A DNA stretch of 64,000 bases, taken from Icerya purchasi. Lineage: Eukaryota; Arthropoda; Insecta; Hemiptera; Monophlebidae. A program made the position numbers and the translations under genes. The stretch lies in NCBI GenBank assembly GCA_039619475.1, contig CM077115.1, positions 221,387,291 to 221,451,290 on the forward strand, in the 5' to 3' direction. Every line of letters begins with the position of its first letter. Within the stretch, counting starts at the first letter, position 1. Below the pieces are notes generated by a model, which did no database searches, was not told the origin of the DNA, and worked only from the letters and a program-made list of their open reading frames with translations. Positions 10,596 to 22,547 of the stretch are shown here, in pieces.

Positions 10596-11271
10596 GGTAG
10601 AGAAATTAATATATAATAATTCTACCGATTCCAACAATATTCATTGCTATAATCAATCTTTTACCGTAATATATGACGTTGATATTATGGCGTTATAGCC
10701 ATAACTGGGTCTGAGAGAAATTCAATAATAAATTATTTTTTAAAGCCGTAAAGTATTGCGTAATTCGGTGGGAATATTTAGAAAGTTAAAAACGGAAAAT
10801 ATGTATATTCAGTAAATAAAATTCCAAATACGAGTTGACAGATAATGCATAAGCCGGGGAATTGCGAGATAAATTAAAATTAACAAAGAGACCAGAAATG
10901 TTTATTATTAATAGTATTATAGTGCAAAATCGGAATTAGCGGTAAAAGGGAATTTTCAAAGTGTCGCGGACAATAGCTTGTCGGAATGATAAGAGATCGA
11001 GGGAAGCCTGTGCTTCGACCGAGAGCAACATCGAAACAGATAACGTTTACGCTGGTCCGAAAACGCGTCATCTCGTGAGAGGCGTTAAAATATCGTTAAT
11101 TTTATTTACGTATGTGCCACGGTTCGTGTTCTCAAGTTAATCTAGTCAAAGCGAAATAAATAAATTAAGAAATAAATAAAAAAAATTAAATTATTCCACG
11201 AATAGTCTAGTCAAGTAAAAACCCTAGTCTTCACGCGAGCTACCGTTAATTTTAATTAAAAAAAAAAACAG
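10011..11271. other. AT-rich non-coding DNA with microsatellites
   Basis: Contains (AT)n at about 10286-10301 and 10553-10592, and a small GC-rich palindrome (TCAAGGGGGCGCCCCTTGA, 10322-10340). The segment CTCCCTCATAGACGGCTCTG just before 10290 resembles a hAT-type terminus, but no partner end was found. Confidence 0.4.
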
Positions 11272-11407
11272 CTTAAAAGCTGCCGGAGATAAGAACGTCG
11301 ATGATCAAGATCCATCGGAGGCGAATCATCCAAGCAGTACGGGTAGCGGAAACGATTTAAGGACAGCATCGTCCGGACCGGTGAAGATCCTGGAGGCGAC
11401 GGACTAA
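11272..11407 (+). CDS. Candidate terminal coding exon
   Basis: From 11273 an open frame of 44 codons reads LKAAGDKNVDDQDPSEANHP, then SSTGSGNDLRTASSGPVKI and LEATD before TAA at 11405-11407. The composition is acidic and Ser/Gly-rich, like a disordered protein tail, and GC content is clearly above the flanks. AAACAG at 11266-11271 could be a splice acceptor, but it follows a run of A rather than a pyrimidine tract, which weakens the call. AT-rich sequence with several AATAAA-type signals follows, as in a 3' UTR. Upstream exons are not visible. I do not recognise the protein. The alternative is a chance open frame. Confidence 0.35.
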
Positions 11408-11700
11408 ACAGGCGGCCAGATTTTGTATTTTATTTAATGTTGTGAATATTTCGGTGTAGATGTGCATACGTATGTTTTGATTTATGTGTGAATAGTAATT
11501 CATGTTATTTATTTCGTGAGTTTGTATTATCTATTTATTTGTCTTTTGGTGCAGCTGCATTTCCTTTCCGATATTGTGCGGCGATTATTATAATAATAAA
11601 AGAAATAATAATAAAAATAAATAATAATAATCACGAAATAAGTTTATTGTATGAGCGTGGGTGTGAGATGTTCTCGGCCGACTAGGCAATCCCATTAAAT
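11408..11700 (+). other. Possible 3' UTR of the candidate exon
   Basis: AT-rich sequence after the TAA with overlapping AATAAA and AATAAT words between 11590 and 11640, where a poly(A) site could lie. This depends entirely on the exon call at 11272-11407. Confidence 0.25.
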
Positions 11701-13309
11701 TTACGTTCAAAAAAAAAAATAAATAAATAAATAAAATGAAATAAATAACAAAAAGAAACGAGATTAACTGGTAAAAAAAAATAGTTATCGTAGTTTTATT
11801 GGGACACTTCCGACGGAGCTGCGATAATATACATATACTATATAGTATTTCCGAGCGAAATAATGATTCAAGCTATTTTTCATTACATAAATTTATGTAA
11901 TTAACCATTCTTCAAATGATTTCGCTCCGAATTTTAAGTGCGTTACGCAAGTTATGTCGAACCGACACCGGTAGTCGAGGACTAAACCATTGCTTTACAA
12001 GCAAATTTCTGTATTTCAAATAGGCTAGAAGTTTCAGTGAGAACTCTAAACGAATTCTTTTGGAATTCAAACGTCTGCACGTTACAGCCTTGATTAAATA
12101 TTCTTCCGCGTGTTTCTGTTTCTGTTTCCATATCCACGTATAAGCGCGTTCACTTGCTGATTCTGTACACGTGGATTGGGTTCGCTGCTATGGAGAAAAA
12201 CAGTGATTTTTGCTTGCGGACTACACAGCAAATACGAACACTAATAAAGCTGCTTTGGAATAAGTTACGCAGTGTGTAGTGCTGACGTTACAAAGCTCTT
12301 GAGCGTCATCGTAATATAATAATTAGAAAAGATAACAAGCGGAGTTGTTAATTAAATTTAGCGCGCTTTCCGGTCGAGCAGAACCACGTTAGACGAAAAC
12401 GTGACAAATGCAGCATTCAATTTAAACAGCATCCGTAGGCTGCCTTACCGCAAACGGCGGATTAGCCAAATGAACGCAAACGCGAAATTCGGACAGCAAC
12501 GACGATGGAACAACCGCATAATTAAAATCACGAAGTCTTGACCGACCAACTGCGATTATTCGCTGAACCGATTCTTTCAGTATTGTGATTTTTTTTCTTT
12601 TTTTTTTTTCTTGCAGATAATTCGCTTTAACTGGGTGCTATTTCGGAATTAAACGAGTAACAAGATGTGGCGGTACCGGTAGATGGTGACATAACAGGAA
12701 TGCGATCACAACGAGCCGGTATAAATCGATTGAAATTATCACCTGCTCGATTCATTGCTGATTAGTCTAGCTTATCGTCTGCCAGGAGGTTGCCCCAGTT
12801 GCTGTTCTTAATAACAGAGAGTTGGTGCGCCGGTGCCAGCTGCTATTCTTACATACATATAGCGGACAATGTTTCAGTTACCTAAATAAATATCTTTGAA
12901 ATAGTTTTCCTAGCTTCTAAAGCGACGAATTTTACATAAAATGGTTCTTTCCTCGAAGAATTTTTTAATGTATTTCAACATTTACATTTTCATGTACAGT
13001 GTCGTTTCCGAAATGAATATCCGGGAAAAAGATCCGTTTCTAAATTTGTCCGAGAATGTAAAGTCGAATTTTCTGCGAACAAAGCTGTTCTTAATTGATT
13101 CATTACAAATCGGTTTTTCTTTTTTTCATTATTATTATTCGAATTGGCCAACTATGGACCATGTGAAATATCTTCATGATGGCTGTTTCTTCTTCTTCCT
13201 TTCACTCCAGTACTTCTTTATTGTGTTTGGCTGTGTTTCTTCTTTCTTTCACCTGTCCATTTGGCACCAGTATTCTTCTTCGTAGTGACGGAGGATTTCC
13301 TTACTAGGT
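11701..13309. other. No gene recognised
   Basis: AT-rich with A and T runs (about 11708-11755, 12590-12612). A pyrimidine tract ending CTTGCAG lies at 12592-12616 and could be a splice acceptor, but no coding frame follows it. A 114-codon Phe/Ile-rich ORF at 12941-13285 has no known motif and reflects T-rich composition. Confidence 0.4.
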
Positions 13310-13690
13310 TATCTCCTGGAGTGTAGTTCCTTTTGGATAGTTTTCCATCATGCATATACGAGTATGAAAAGTTATAATTGGGAATTGGCTTGAGAAAGTC
13401 GTAGGATATTGCAGACTTTTAATAGACAGATCCTAACACTACCCATCTGCGTCCTCATTTCTCATTGCCCTGTCACTACTGGACTCGCCTGCCTTAGGCT
13501 TTCCACCAGTAGCCGCTCCTTGGTTCACGACTGCTTATTTGACATTTGTCTGATTCGCAGCTAACCTGCATATCTGCAGGCCCCTCCACTATCCGCCTCC
13601 TGTGGACGCGCTCTGTTCCGGTTAGAGCGCCGGCCCGGAAGGTACGAAGTACCACCGGCGAAGCTTTTTTTCATTATTATTATTTAAAAG
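13310..13690 (+). mobile_element. GC-rich, structured retroposon-like segment, unclassified
   Basis: A compact GC-rich stretch in AT-rich surroundings. It ends with a stem-loop at 13628-13660, where the outer arms CGCCGG/CCGGCG enclose GGTAC-GAA-GTACC. A T-run and (ATT)n follow. A terminal hairpin before a short repeat tail is the layout of several LINE and SINE 3' ends. No ORF or RNA polymerase III boxes were identified. An 18-bp phrase nearby, TATGGACCATGTGAAATA (about 13153), recurs at about 51572. Confidence 0.35.
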
Positions 13691-16148
13691 AAGAAGAAGT
13701 AAAGCGAAATTAAGTTTATCTGGTTTTTTTTAGAATACGAACGACATTGTCTGTACCGAAATAAATTTAAAATCATTGCATTCGTTGCTTGGATGGGCAC
13801 TTTTTGACTCCGCTATTATTGAAGATTAAATATTTTATCATTGCTTTGAATTTTATATAATTGTTCAGTAACAGCTTTTATTGCAATGCTCTGAATTTCA
13901 CTGTATAGATTCTACACTAAACCGTATGCTTTTAGAGTTTACAGATGAACGTTAAGAGTTTCATTTAAGTTTTAAGAATTCGAAATATTCGTCCATCCTG
14001 TTACAAACTTATCAAGCAAAAGGGAGAAAAACAGGAGAGATACAAATTCGATTAAAAATATGTTCCTCGCCTAATTAATTATCTAAAACGACTTTTCTCC
14101 GAATTTTACAGTGTCGACTTGAAATATCATTAAAAAGTTGCAATCGATGTACAGAGATATCTTCGAGACATGTAACGCGGAATCCATACAGAGAACACAG
14201 ACTTTTTTGAGTTCACGAAGAAGAACACCAAAGTCATTAAAGCCGGAATATATTTCGGCGAAATGTGAAATTAGATAATTAGTTTTCGTGAGAAGTTAAT
14301 ATTATGTAGAACGAAAAAGTACACTTAAATTTCCCCAACGAAACGAAAATGAGAATAATAATAATGAAAAGAAATTTGTATATGACGCAGTAGAAATAAT
14401 ATTTTTTATAATTCTCTGCTGCGACATGATTTTGCGAGAAAAATTCTTTTACCATTAAGGAATAAGGAGAAGATGGAAAGGAAAAAAAAGGAAACATATT
14501 TAACCTTTCGCTGTAAAAGGTGAGCAGCTATTTTGGGCGCATAAACTTTGTATTTACTCTTCGAAAGTTCAGATTTTGCGTTCACTTCACTGCATCGTTG
14601 CTGTTTAAGTTATATTTTTGATGAAGGCTGTGTGGGTGTTTGCGTGTGTCTCTGTGCGTATGTGTGCGCTTGTGTGTATGCGTAGATCAAACGAATGTGT
14701 TTTTGGCCCTTTTTATTCCGGGGACGCTAAAAAATTAAATTTTACGTAATTTATGAAACTTACACGTGTTTTTGTTGTGTCTGGCCGGCAACAAATGCTG
14801 CATAATGGAGAAGCGGTTTGGGTGCAGCATTGTTTATGCATTTTAAAAACGGATCGCGTGGGAGTGCTGTAGCTCTATTTTCGGAGTTACAGCTTGTGCA
14901 AGTTCGGGCCGCGTTAAATTTATAGCGCACTCCACTCTCCGCTAGCTCGTCCAAATTTGACCATTATTACAACTTCTCTTCATTTTGACGCAAGCATCGA
15001 ATTATACGCTTTCAGTGCCGATGTTACCGTTTGCCGCTTCTTCGTACACCCTAGCCGATCATAAAACACGCTCATTACCGTTATCCTCAAATAGAGTTCA
15101 TTCGCCAACCTTTGTGTTCCATCGCCCTTTTTCGGTCTTTGAAACAAAGATTATTCGTTTTCCTTTTTTCGCCCGATCTGCAGACGGATATTGTTCATGG
15201 TCCGATCGGATGGGCAAATATTAATGCGTTCACATGTTTATGCATCCCAATGATCATCGCTCTAACTAGTACTACTATAATTTTTGCGCACACAAGCACT
15301 CCTTACGACTTAAAAAGGGTCAAAGACATGTTTTTATCGGTTTTAGATGCACGCGAAAAGTACCGGAAAATCAAAAAAAAAACAAAAAAAAAACGAAAGA
15401 AACCCGTGTAATTGAACCTAGTTTTTGTCTATTACAGAGTTTTGGAAAAATTAACTGTGAACGTTGACGACTGCATACTACTACAATCGACATTCCACCT
15501 GGTCGCAATTTACGATGCAACGAGATCGAATCTTTTTTTTCTTCTTTCAAACATTTCAGAATTTTAAACAGTTCTTAAATTGTTTTACATAAAATTTCAG
15601 TACATTACCAAAAATGAAGCGGTTGTACACAGTTCGCGGCTAACTGTGCGTCGTCACAATATTCTGAATGCTGAGGTGTATGTTAAAACTTGGACCAGTC
15701 AGATGTCTTTATTTATCGCCACCAGAGAACTAACGAGCGCAGTCGCGTACCTTTGCAAATGAGATGTTCTAAGATGCCGATTTTAGTTTATTTATTTATT
15801 TATTTGTATCAATGTAACAGCTTTTCGGTCAATTACAGATTTGTACATATAGAGCTAAACAACGATGTGTATAAAGTATTAATCCAGCTGAAACAAACTC
15901 ACATAAACCCACACTGGCAGATTAAAACAATATGACCGAACAAACTTATAGTAGCAAGTATTATAAAATGCCGACATGTCTCCCTCAAAAATCTTACAAT
16001 CGCATCTACATTCAAACCCAATCATACACACCTAGTCAAACCAATGTATACGCGCTCGCATTCCAGTTCTCCAAAAACTTAGCTGACAAGTAGTTATAAA
16101 ATGTGAAAAGACAAGTGAATAGTGTATAAATATGCAGGATGGCGACTC
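13691..16148. other. No gene recognised
   Basis: AT-rich DNA. A (GT)n-like stretch lies at about 14629-14680. Short ORFs show no family features. The 15225-15410 frame ends in a Lys-rich run caused by A-repeats. Confidence 0.45.
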
Positions 16149-16600
16149 CCGCTAATCCGAACTTCAAAATTCGCCCAATTCTTTTATTCAGGCGGCAAAA
16201 AGTAACCCTATTTCTTGTTTCGGAGCGCAAAATTCATTCAAGTTTCCCCGGTTCCCTCAAATTCACCCAAATTTTCCTGAGGTTCCCCCTGTCTTTTCCC
16301 CCCGTAGTCCCGGTAATTCGAATGCGATCTAGTACAACCCCCAACCTTTAGACTATTACACTCCGATAATCCGAACACTCTGTCCCCCGGAAAAAGGCTC
16401 CCAACCCCAATTCTTGTTCGGGAGCTATAAAGTAACCTATTTTTTAAGTTTACTTGTATTTAATTAAATTATAACCTAATTTCCCACCAGCGGATCCAAA
16501 TTTCACCCAAATCCTTACGCTTTAGGCTGGAGGCAGTCCGGAAATCCGAACACCCGCCTGGAGAAATAGGAAAGGCAACCCCTGAACCCGTTCTATGAAC
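16149..16600. repeat. Two diverged tandem copies of a unit of about 215 bp
   Basis: Shared landmarks recur in order: CTAATCCGAAC (16154) and GATAATCCGAAC (16365), then CCCAATTCTT with AAAGTAACC.TATTT about 40-60 bp later, then TTCACCCAAAT, then ATTCGAAT (16316) and AATCCGAAC (16544). The 'ATAATCCGAAC' word resembles termini of pogo/Tigger-type DNA transposons, but that link is inference. No transposase was seen. Confidence 0.45.
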
Positions 16601-16749
16601 TTATCAGATATTCAAAACCATATAAAAATTAACCAATAGTTTAAATCTACAGTCCGAAACTAACCTTAGTCCTCTTTACTCCTTCAACCACCCTTTACTG
16701 ATCGAGTATAATACGCATTATTTACTTTTTTCTTATCTTCTTGATCATC

Positions 16750-17830
16750 CCACTTGCTGTGGAAGCCCACCATTCAATCCTGTGCACGTGCAGCTACCGC
16801 CGTCGTTTTCGTATCTAACACATATATGTTGCATTCTATTTACTTTTACCATGACCACCAAATCCTCGAACGACCTCCCCCCAACGCCGACGTTTTTTAT
16901 TGAGCAGTAATTTTTTTCTGAGTCAACCGCCAAAACGCACCGTCCATTCTCACGCATGCATACGCCGCTATGATAGCCGCCACAAAAGCGCACCGACCGT
17001 TGGCTTTAGCCGCTAGTTTCGTTATCGTTCACAATAATCTTTTCGAAACCGAAGTATTATAAAATTTAAGTATATTTTTTACACTTTTGTACACACTTTT
17101 TCCGATCGTTGATAATTTTTTTTTATTTTTCTCCAGCTGTAAAGGTAAATCTCCATCGATGTCTTGAACACAACGAATACCGCATGTTCCCACGCACACA
17201 TCTGGTGTCGCTAGTTTCCCTATTGGCCATAATAATTTACTCCAAGTCTAAGTATTATAGAATTAGTTTAAGTATATTTTTTGTTTTTCACGCTTACGAT
17301 TACTTTACCATCCGTAAGTTTTTTTTTGTGTGTTTTCCATCGTTCTAAAAATTAACCCACAGAACCCTCCGTCTGCAGTGAAAGCGCACCATCCATTTCC
17401 GCATAGATTTTGCATTGTACGTTATCGTATTATGAGTTTTCAAAAATTAATCCGAGTATATTTTTCATTTTTCACATTCCTAAAAATTCCATCGTACCTT
17501 CACGCCCTCCAAGCCTAAATTACCGATCTTCCATAATATATTTTCCAGAGCCCGCCAAAGCATCAACCGCCGCAGAAGCGTAAACGCCGATTCCAAAACC
17601 TACTTTACCATCAATTATTGCATATCATTGTCGGATTATTTTTCCAAAAGCCGTTTGAAAATTTTTCCCCTTCGTACACGTATTTTTTTATTTTTACGGT
17701 TCTAAAAATTAAATCACCGATCGCGCAGTCTGCTGCGGAAGTATACCATGCATTTCCACACATACATATGCCGTAGAGTCCACCACAGTGAAAGCACGGC
17801 ATCCGTTTCCATACTTACACATGTATGCTC
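16750..17830 (+). repeat. Degenerate, irregularly spaced repeat field
   Basis: A motif close to CTGCAGTGAAAGCGCACCAT followed by CCATTTCC recurs with variation near 16756, 16928, 16978, 17133, 17371, 17568, 17726 and 17777. Two pairs are spaced about 50 bp (16928/16978 and 17726/17777), while the others are about 150-240 bp apart. Between them a T-rich motif (AAGTATATTTTTT..TTTTTCAC, then TCTAAAAATTAA) also recurs, near 17070, 17270, 17455 and 17690. It reads as an old, scrambled tandem array. No coding frame is shared between units. Confidence 0.55.
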
Positions 17831-18199
17831 TGCATATTTTCAAGATTAAATTAGACTATATTTCTTCTTTGTCCAGTCTCTCCAGGTATACAGCTCGCCA
17901 TTGCATCAGCCTTTGTCTGCACGAGTAACGCACGCATGTCAAAAACCAGCATCATCGTCATTGGTCGCCTTCGAGGTGCGTACACCGAATTCTTCCACTG
18001 ACAGATCTCTGCAATTCCGAGAAAAACAATCGTTGCTCCACAGGCTAAGAAGTACCCGCCCTCCACATCGCCGTTCGATCGCGACATCGCGGGGGCGCGT
18101 ATCAAGTACCGTTATTTCTTAACTTTCGCGGCGGGTTAATTTCTGCCATCCATACATATTTTCCCGGAATCGCGGTGAAAGTGGGCAATCTCTCCAATC

Positions 18200-18385
18200 G
18201 AAAACCGGTTTGTCAGCCATTTTGCACACGGCACTAGTCTAAATCGGGGTAGGTAGTCGTAATCCTAAACAAGTCTCTCACTTGTTATTTGCTCTTCATT
18301 GTGATCAGATCGTTTTCTGAAGAGTTTTAAAAGTGATTTGAAATTTTTTCAAAGTTTTTCAGTCAAATAAACATATTTTTCAACA
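18200..18385 (+). promoter_or_regulatory. Possible 5' flank and leader of the broken ORF
   Basis: The stretch before the ATG at 18386 lacks ORFs and ends with CAACAATG, a good animal start context. TCAGTC at about 18360 resembles an arthropod initiator. No clear TATA box was seen. Confidence 0.2.
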
Positions 18386-19185
18386 ATGAATACTAATATT
18401 AATGAAGTGAATAGCGTTAGCCCTGGCGAATTTATTCAGAACTTTTTCGTAAATGATGATTTTAACGCAACGTTTCCGGACCATTTGACGACGAGTATTT
18501 TTCCGAATATACATATGTCACCATCGGCATCAGCACCACTACAATTGTCACCGCAACAATCGTTCTCGGATTCCGTTCCATTTGCTTCATCAACACATTT
18601 ATCATCTCCGGTAACATCACAAAATTCACAATATAACTGCAGACTCCACCGTTAACGCAAGTATACCTTTTCCATCGTCTCAACCAGTGTATAGCCCAAC
18701 AGCGATCAGATTACCTAATAGTTAACCGAAAAGGCAGTCATCTACGTTAAAGATTTTAACGGTTCTGAAAATAAAAACAGTTTCACATATACAGTTTTGG
18801 TGAAATTTATAGAAAAACCCGTTCTCGATTTGTCACTACAACGTTCTACAGAAAGTATACGATTTTTTCTATATTCAATTAGCGGACCGTTTGCTATCAG
18901 ACATCGAAACGTTTGAACGAATAAACGGAGTATCCATCAACTTATACAAGCTGATTGAATCTGGCTGTACCGAGACAAATACATGCGAGTAATAAAATCC
19001 AAGTTGTGTACGCCTTCCGAAATCACAGTCTGCTAAATCATAAGCATCACACGAACATATTATATCGGCGATCGAATGGAAATGATCAATTCGGATGGCT
19101 AAAAAAATTCAGTAAGTTGTCGCGGATGCAGTCACCGAAGGCGAAATTTATTTGCTGTGATTTTATATTATTTGAGACTATTTAA
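18386..19185 (+). pseudogene. Broken Ser/Pro-rich gene of unknown family
   Basis: An ATG at 18386 opens MNTNINEVNSVSPGEFIQNF and continues Ser/Pro/Thr-rich for 89 codons. A single-base shift near 18640 restores the same composition as TADSTVNASIPFPSSQPVY. Then 18722-18913 is open and reads AVIYVKDFNGSENKNSFTYT, then VLVKFIEKPVLDLSLQR. A further shift gives FERINGVSINLYKLIES, and 18955-19185 closes with a Lys-rich stretch. The pieces lie in one direction with only small indels and no introns, so this is a retroposed pseudogene, a dead transposon gene, or a gene with assembly errors. The layout resembles a disordered N-terminus followed by a folded domain. I do not recognise the family. Confidence 0.5.
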
Positions 19186-20789
19186 CATTGTTTCATAAAA
19201 AATATATCGCATTTATGTATATATGTATGTAATTTTAATATATGATAATAATACATATTTTTTTCCTAAATTTTATTTTATTTCTGTACGGATGAAGCCG
19301 AAACAATATTATGTAACCGTCCGCTTAAATTTAAATAATCTTTTTCTTAAATACCACGAATTTTCTGATAATTATTAGTTTTTGCAAACAATTGAACATT
19401 ATCTAAATCAGGTTCCGCTCTTATCTTTTCTTTCATTTCTTCATTTATCCTATTTGTACAATCATTAAAAACTTAACGACCTTCCCAGATACCAAACATT
19501 GAATCTCGTCACATTTTTTCTGTTCGTGTATAATGTATATATTTATTTTTATTTTTTTTATTTCTGTAATAAATATACGAAAAAAAAAAAAAAAACGTTG
19601 TTCAACATTTGACGATTTCATCGTTAATGGTCGGTTTAGCTAGCCTTTGTGTGGATAACACAGCTGATGCACAACACCGTGTTAGTGCACAGTTCGCTAC
19701 TTAAATATTCCTCTGCATCGATAACTGCACAACAAAGCGGCTAAATTACGGCACACCATGAGGGCACTCTGTATCTAGCGATGTAGAACAGAGTGAAATT
19801 CGGCAACGATAATGTCCCGGAGCCATTTTACGCGACATAAACCAAATCGTATGTAATTATCCGCATATGGAGCGGGCGAGTTCTTTGGTTTAATTAATAT
19901 TCAGACTCTTCAGCCCGTCTATGTCTTTGTCGTTTAAAGCTAAAATGAGAACATATTCGATTGTCGATTTCAGACTACTTTAAACGATCGTTACTGAGTT
20001 TCTGATTTCCATTATTCTCTAAACAACGCTCAGTCCGCTGCCCGTTCGGATTAATTTCTACTTTTAAACAACATCGTTGACACTTTAACGTGGAACCGAG
20101 CTTTTAACAAATGAATTTTAATCATAAAGTCGGTAAAAACAAAAATAATAAACTTACCTTGTTTTACATTTTACTTTGTAGCTATTCTGTATTAAATATT
20201 AAAGTTCTTGAACCATTTTTTTTTCTTTGCTAAATATGAAATTAATAATATTACAATCTAACTGTAAATAATTAAAGTTGGCAATAAAAACTTTGCTACC
20301 AATTCTATTTTGGATTAGCTGCATATGCCTGGGAGAGCCTCTTTAGTACAAGCTAAAAAGGTACTTGTGATACTAGAAGCACCTTAATAACACTAGGCAG
20401 TGCTACGCTATTCCGTTAGAAAAATCCAAATGAGGCATACAGTGAATTACCACTATGGACCCAGATACGCTATCCTTCATGAACTTCATTTTTCTTCAAG
20501 TAATCCTTCTTCTAAATCCGCTTCTGGAATTGAAGTATTTTCTTATTCTAAAAAGCCTTCCTGATCAGTGTCTCTTGAGGCTATTCTCAATATATTTAAT
20601 TATTTTTTTCTCACTTATTATATTTTATTTTATCATTATACCTATACGGGTGGGGGGGGGTACTAAAAAATCTCTTGTGAGAATATGTTGAATAAACAAC
20701 TTGTTTGGTTTCTTCAACAGAATGATGTAATCCCCAATAATATATTAGGTTTCGTCCTCGTCTTCGTTATCAAGTCTTTTTTTCCGATA
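19186..20789. other. Mostly AT-rich, possible 5' part of the next relic
   Basis: An A-run lies at 19580-19596. The segment 20300-20690 lies directly upstream of the RNase H relic and may be decayed ORF2, but I could not read a motif in it. Confidence 0.35.
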
Positions 20790-21525
20790 TTCACGTTATT
20801 ACCTAAATAAAAACTTTACCATCGCATCCTTTATTAATGTTTTCTATGCTCCCACTCTCAGAACTGCAATACTTTCTTTACCCTTTTCTATCCAAAACTC
20901 TGAAAGTGTCTTAAAAGCGATTTTTTCTTCCCCACTATGCCTTGCTTTGAACCTCACATTATTTTCAAAAATTGATCTGCTGTGGACTCCTAATCATGCC
21001 CGGATTAAGGGCAACGTGATGGCTGATTTTTTGGCTCGCTTGCGAGCTTTCAATGGTCTACCGCTTTAAAAATTTGCCGCTTACAATATTAATCACCTAT
21101 CTAAACATTTTCATTTTAAATTATGTTATTTTTCCTCCTCCTCCAACCTGAATTCTCTTCATCTTATTATATTTATCCTCTCTATCTCCTCGTTGATTTG
21201 GCAAGTTTCCTTCTCTTTGTTCTTCCTTGATTATTGCTATAAATCGCCTCGACGCAGCCTCCTCCCTTCGCCTCTTTCTCGTTTTTCCATCATCTCTCGC
21301 CCGCGTTGTCTTCTTCAACGTAACGATGCTTCTTTTCTATGCGATGCCGATCAGCTTTTCTTTGAATTTACCCAACTTTCCTCTCAGCGTTTTCTATTTT
21401 ATTCTCTCAGTTTTTGGATCTTAATCATTCCCTTCCTTGCCTGTCGTTCCTCCTTTAGTAGTCCCTCCGTCATTTGTTCTATCTCGTACCAAATTAAAAT
21501 CGTAAGATCGGGTGTCAAATTCTGA
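20790..21525 (+). pseudogene. RNase H and C-terminal relic of an I/R1-type non-LTR retrotransposon
   Basis: The frame ending at 21069 reads FTIASFINVFYAPTLRTAIL, then ESVLKAIFSSPLCLALNL, and closes with KIDLLWTPNHARIKGNVMAD followed by FLARLRAFNGLPL. The pattern 'W-x-P-x-H-x-x-I-K-G-N-x-x-A-D-x-L-A-R' is the C-terminal block of RNase H domains in non-LTR ORF2 proteins, which remove RNA during element replication. Downstream codons (ADQLFFEFTQLSSQRFLFYS region, about 21340-21420) fit the decayed tail of the same protein. Catalytic acidic residues upstream cannot be verified. A related relic is at 37480-37695. Confidence 0.7.
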
Positions 21526-22478
21526 TCTAATCCATAGAGGTGTCTCTTGGTTAATTCGGCTGTTGCTCCTGTATAGCCTACCCAAAAAGAAAAGACAAAA
21601 AAAAAATACGAGTACTTCGGTTTTTGAAAAAGAGAGAGAGAGAGCTTTATTAAAAAAATATTTCCTAAACACTTATCATTAAATTCACATATATTTCTGA
21701 ACAAGTTTTACGCATGCATAAGAGGGGAAAACAAAAAAAATGTCATATCAGTAAAATTTTAAAATTTCAGACCTACCCAGATTTCCCATTGCCTTGAGAT
21801 TTGTAAAGGTTATGATTACGTTACGATAATCGTTTCGTGAGCGGATCTCATTTTTTAAGTGAAAAATATGATTTTACGACCCGGCTTTGTTTATTATTAT
21901 TTAGTTTAAATGTTTAAAATTACATTCGTCAAAATATATTTATGAGTGACGGAAATCACATATCCCGCCTCCCGTCGCCGGGTGAGAATAAAGCTGCATG
22001 CCGATTACGAAACGAAAAACATCAGATGAAATTTATATAGTTCCCACTACTCGGGAAAGAGTTAACTAACAACTGTGTGAAAATTTTATTAAGCGGAAAC
22101 ATGAAACTTCCAAGTTCTCTTTCCCCCAAGAATCCGAATAATGAAAAGGTCGAACATACACGATGAGATCGCAAAAAAAAAAAAAAAGCAAGAAGAAAAA
22201 TAAAAAATAAAATTTGGACTTATCCGCGTTGGATGATGCGCGAGCAAGATGTGTTTAAATGTATTTTAACGAAAATGAAAATGAAATTTTACCTTGCGGA
22301 TCTAAAATATTGACTGTCACAGGACTACAACATATCGCCGTGGATCTGACGTAGAAAGTCACACACTGAGTTCGAAATGGAATCGATCTTTAATTTTCCC
22401 TTATTAACGATTTTTAAATTTTTAGCCAGTACACGTGTGTGTTTGTCAAACATAAAACTAGATTAAAATACTGTTTAC
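21526..22478. other. No gene recognised
   Basis: Non-coding AT-rich DNA with a short (GA)n run at 21631-21643 and A-runs near 22173-22210. Confidence 0.45.
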
Positions 22479-22479
22479 T

Positions 22480-22547
22480 CTATTTATTCCATTTATTCTA
22501 TTTATTCTATTTATTCTATTTATTCTATTTATTCTATTTATTCTATT
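22480..22547 (+). repeat. 9-bp minisatellite (CTATTTATT)n
   Basis: About seven tandem copies of a 9-base unit, one variant (TTTATTCCA) near the start. The apparent FYL-repeat protein in this frame is a by-product. Confidence 0.9.

Noticed and set aside
12592..12620. Pyrimidine tract ending CTTGCAG as a splice acceptor
   Set aside because: The downstream sequence has stops in all frames within a short distance and no coding composition.
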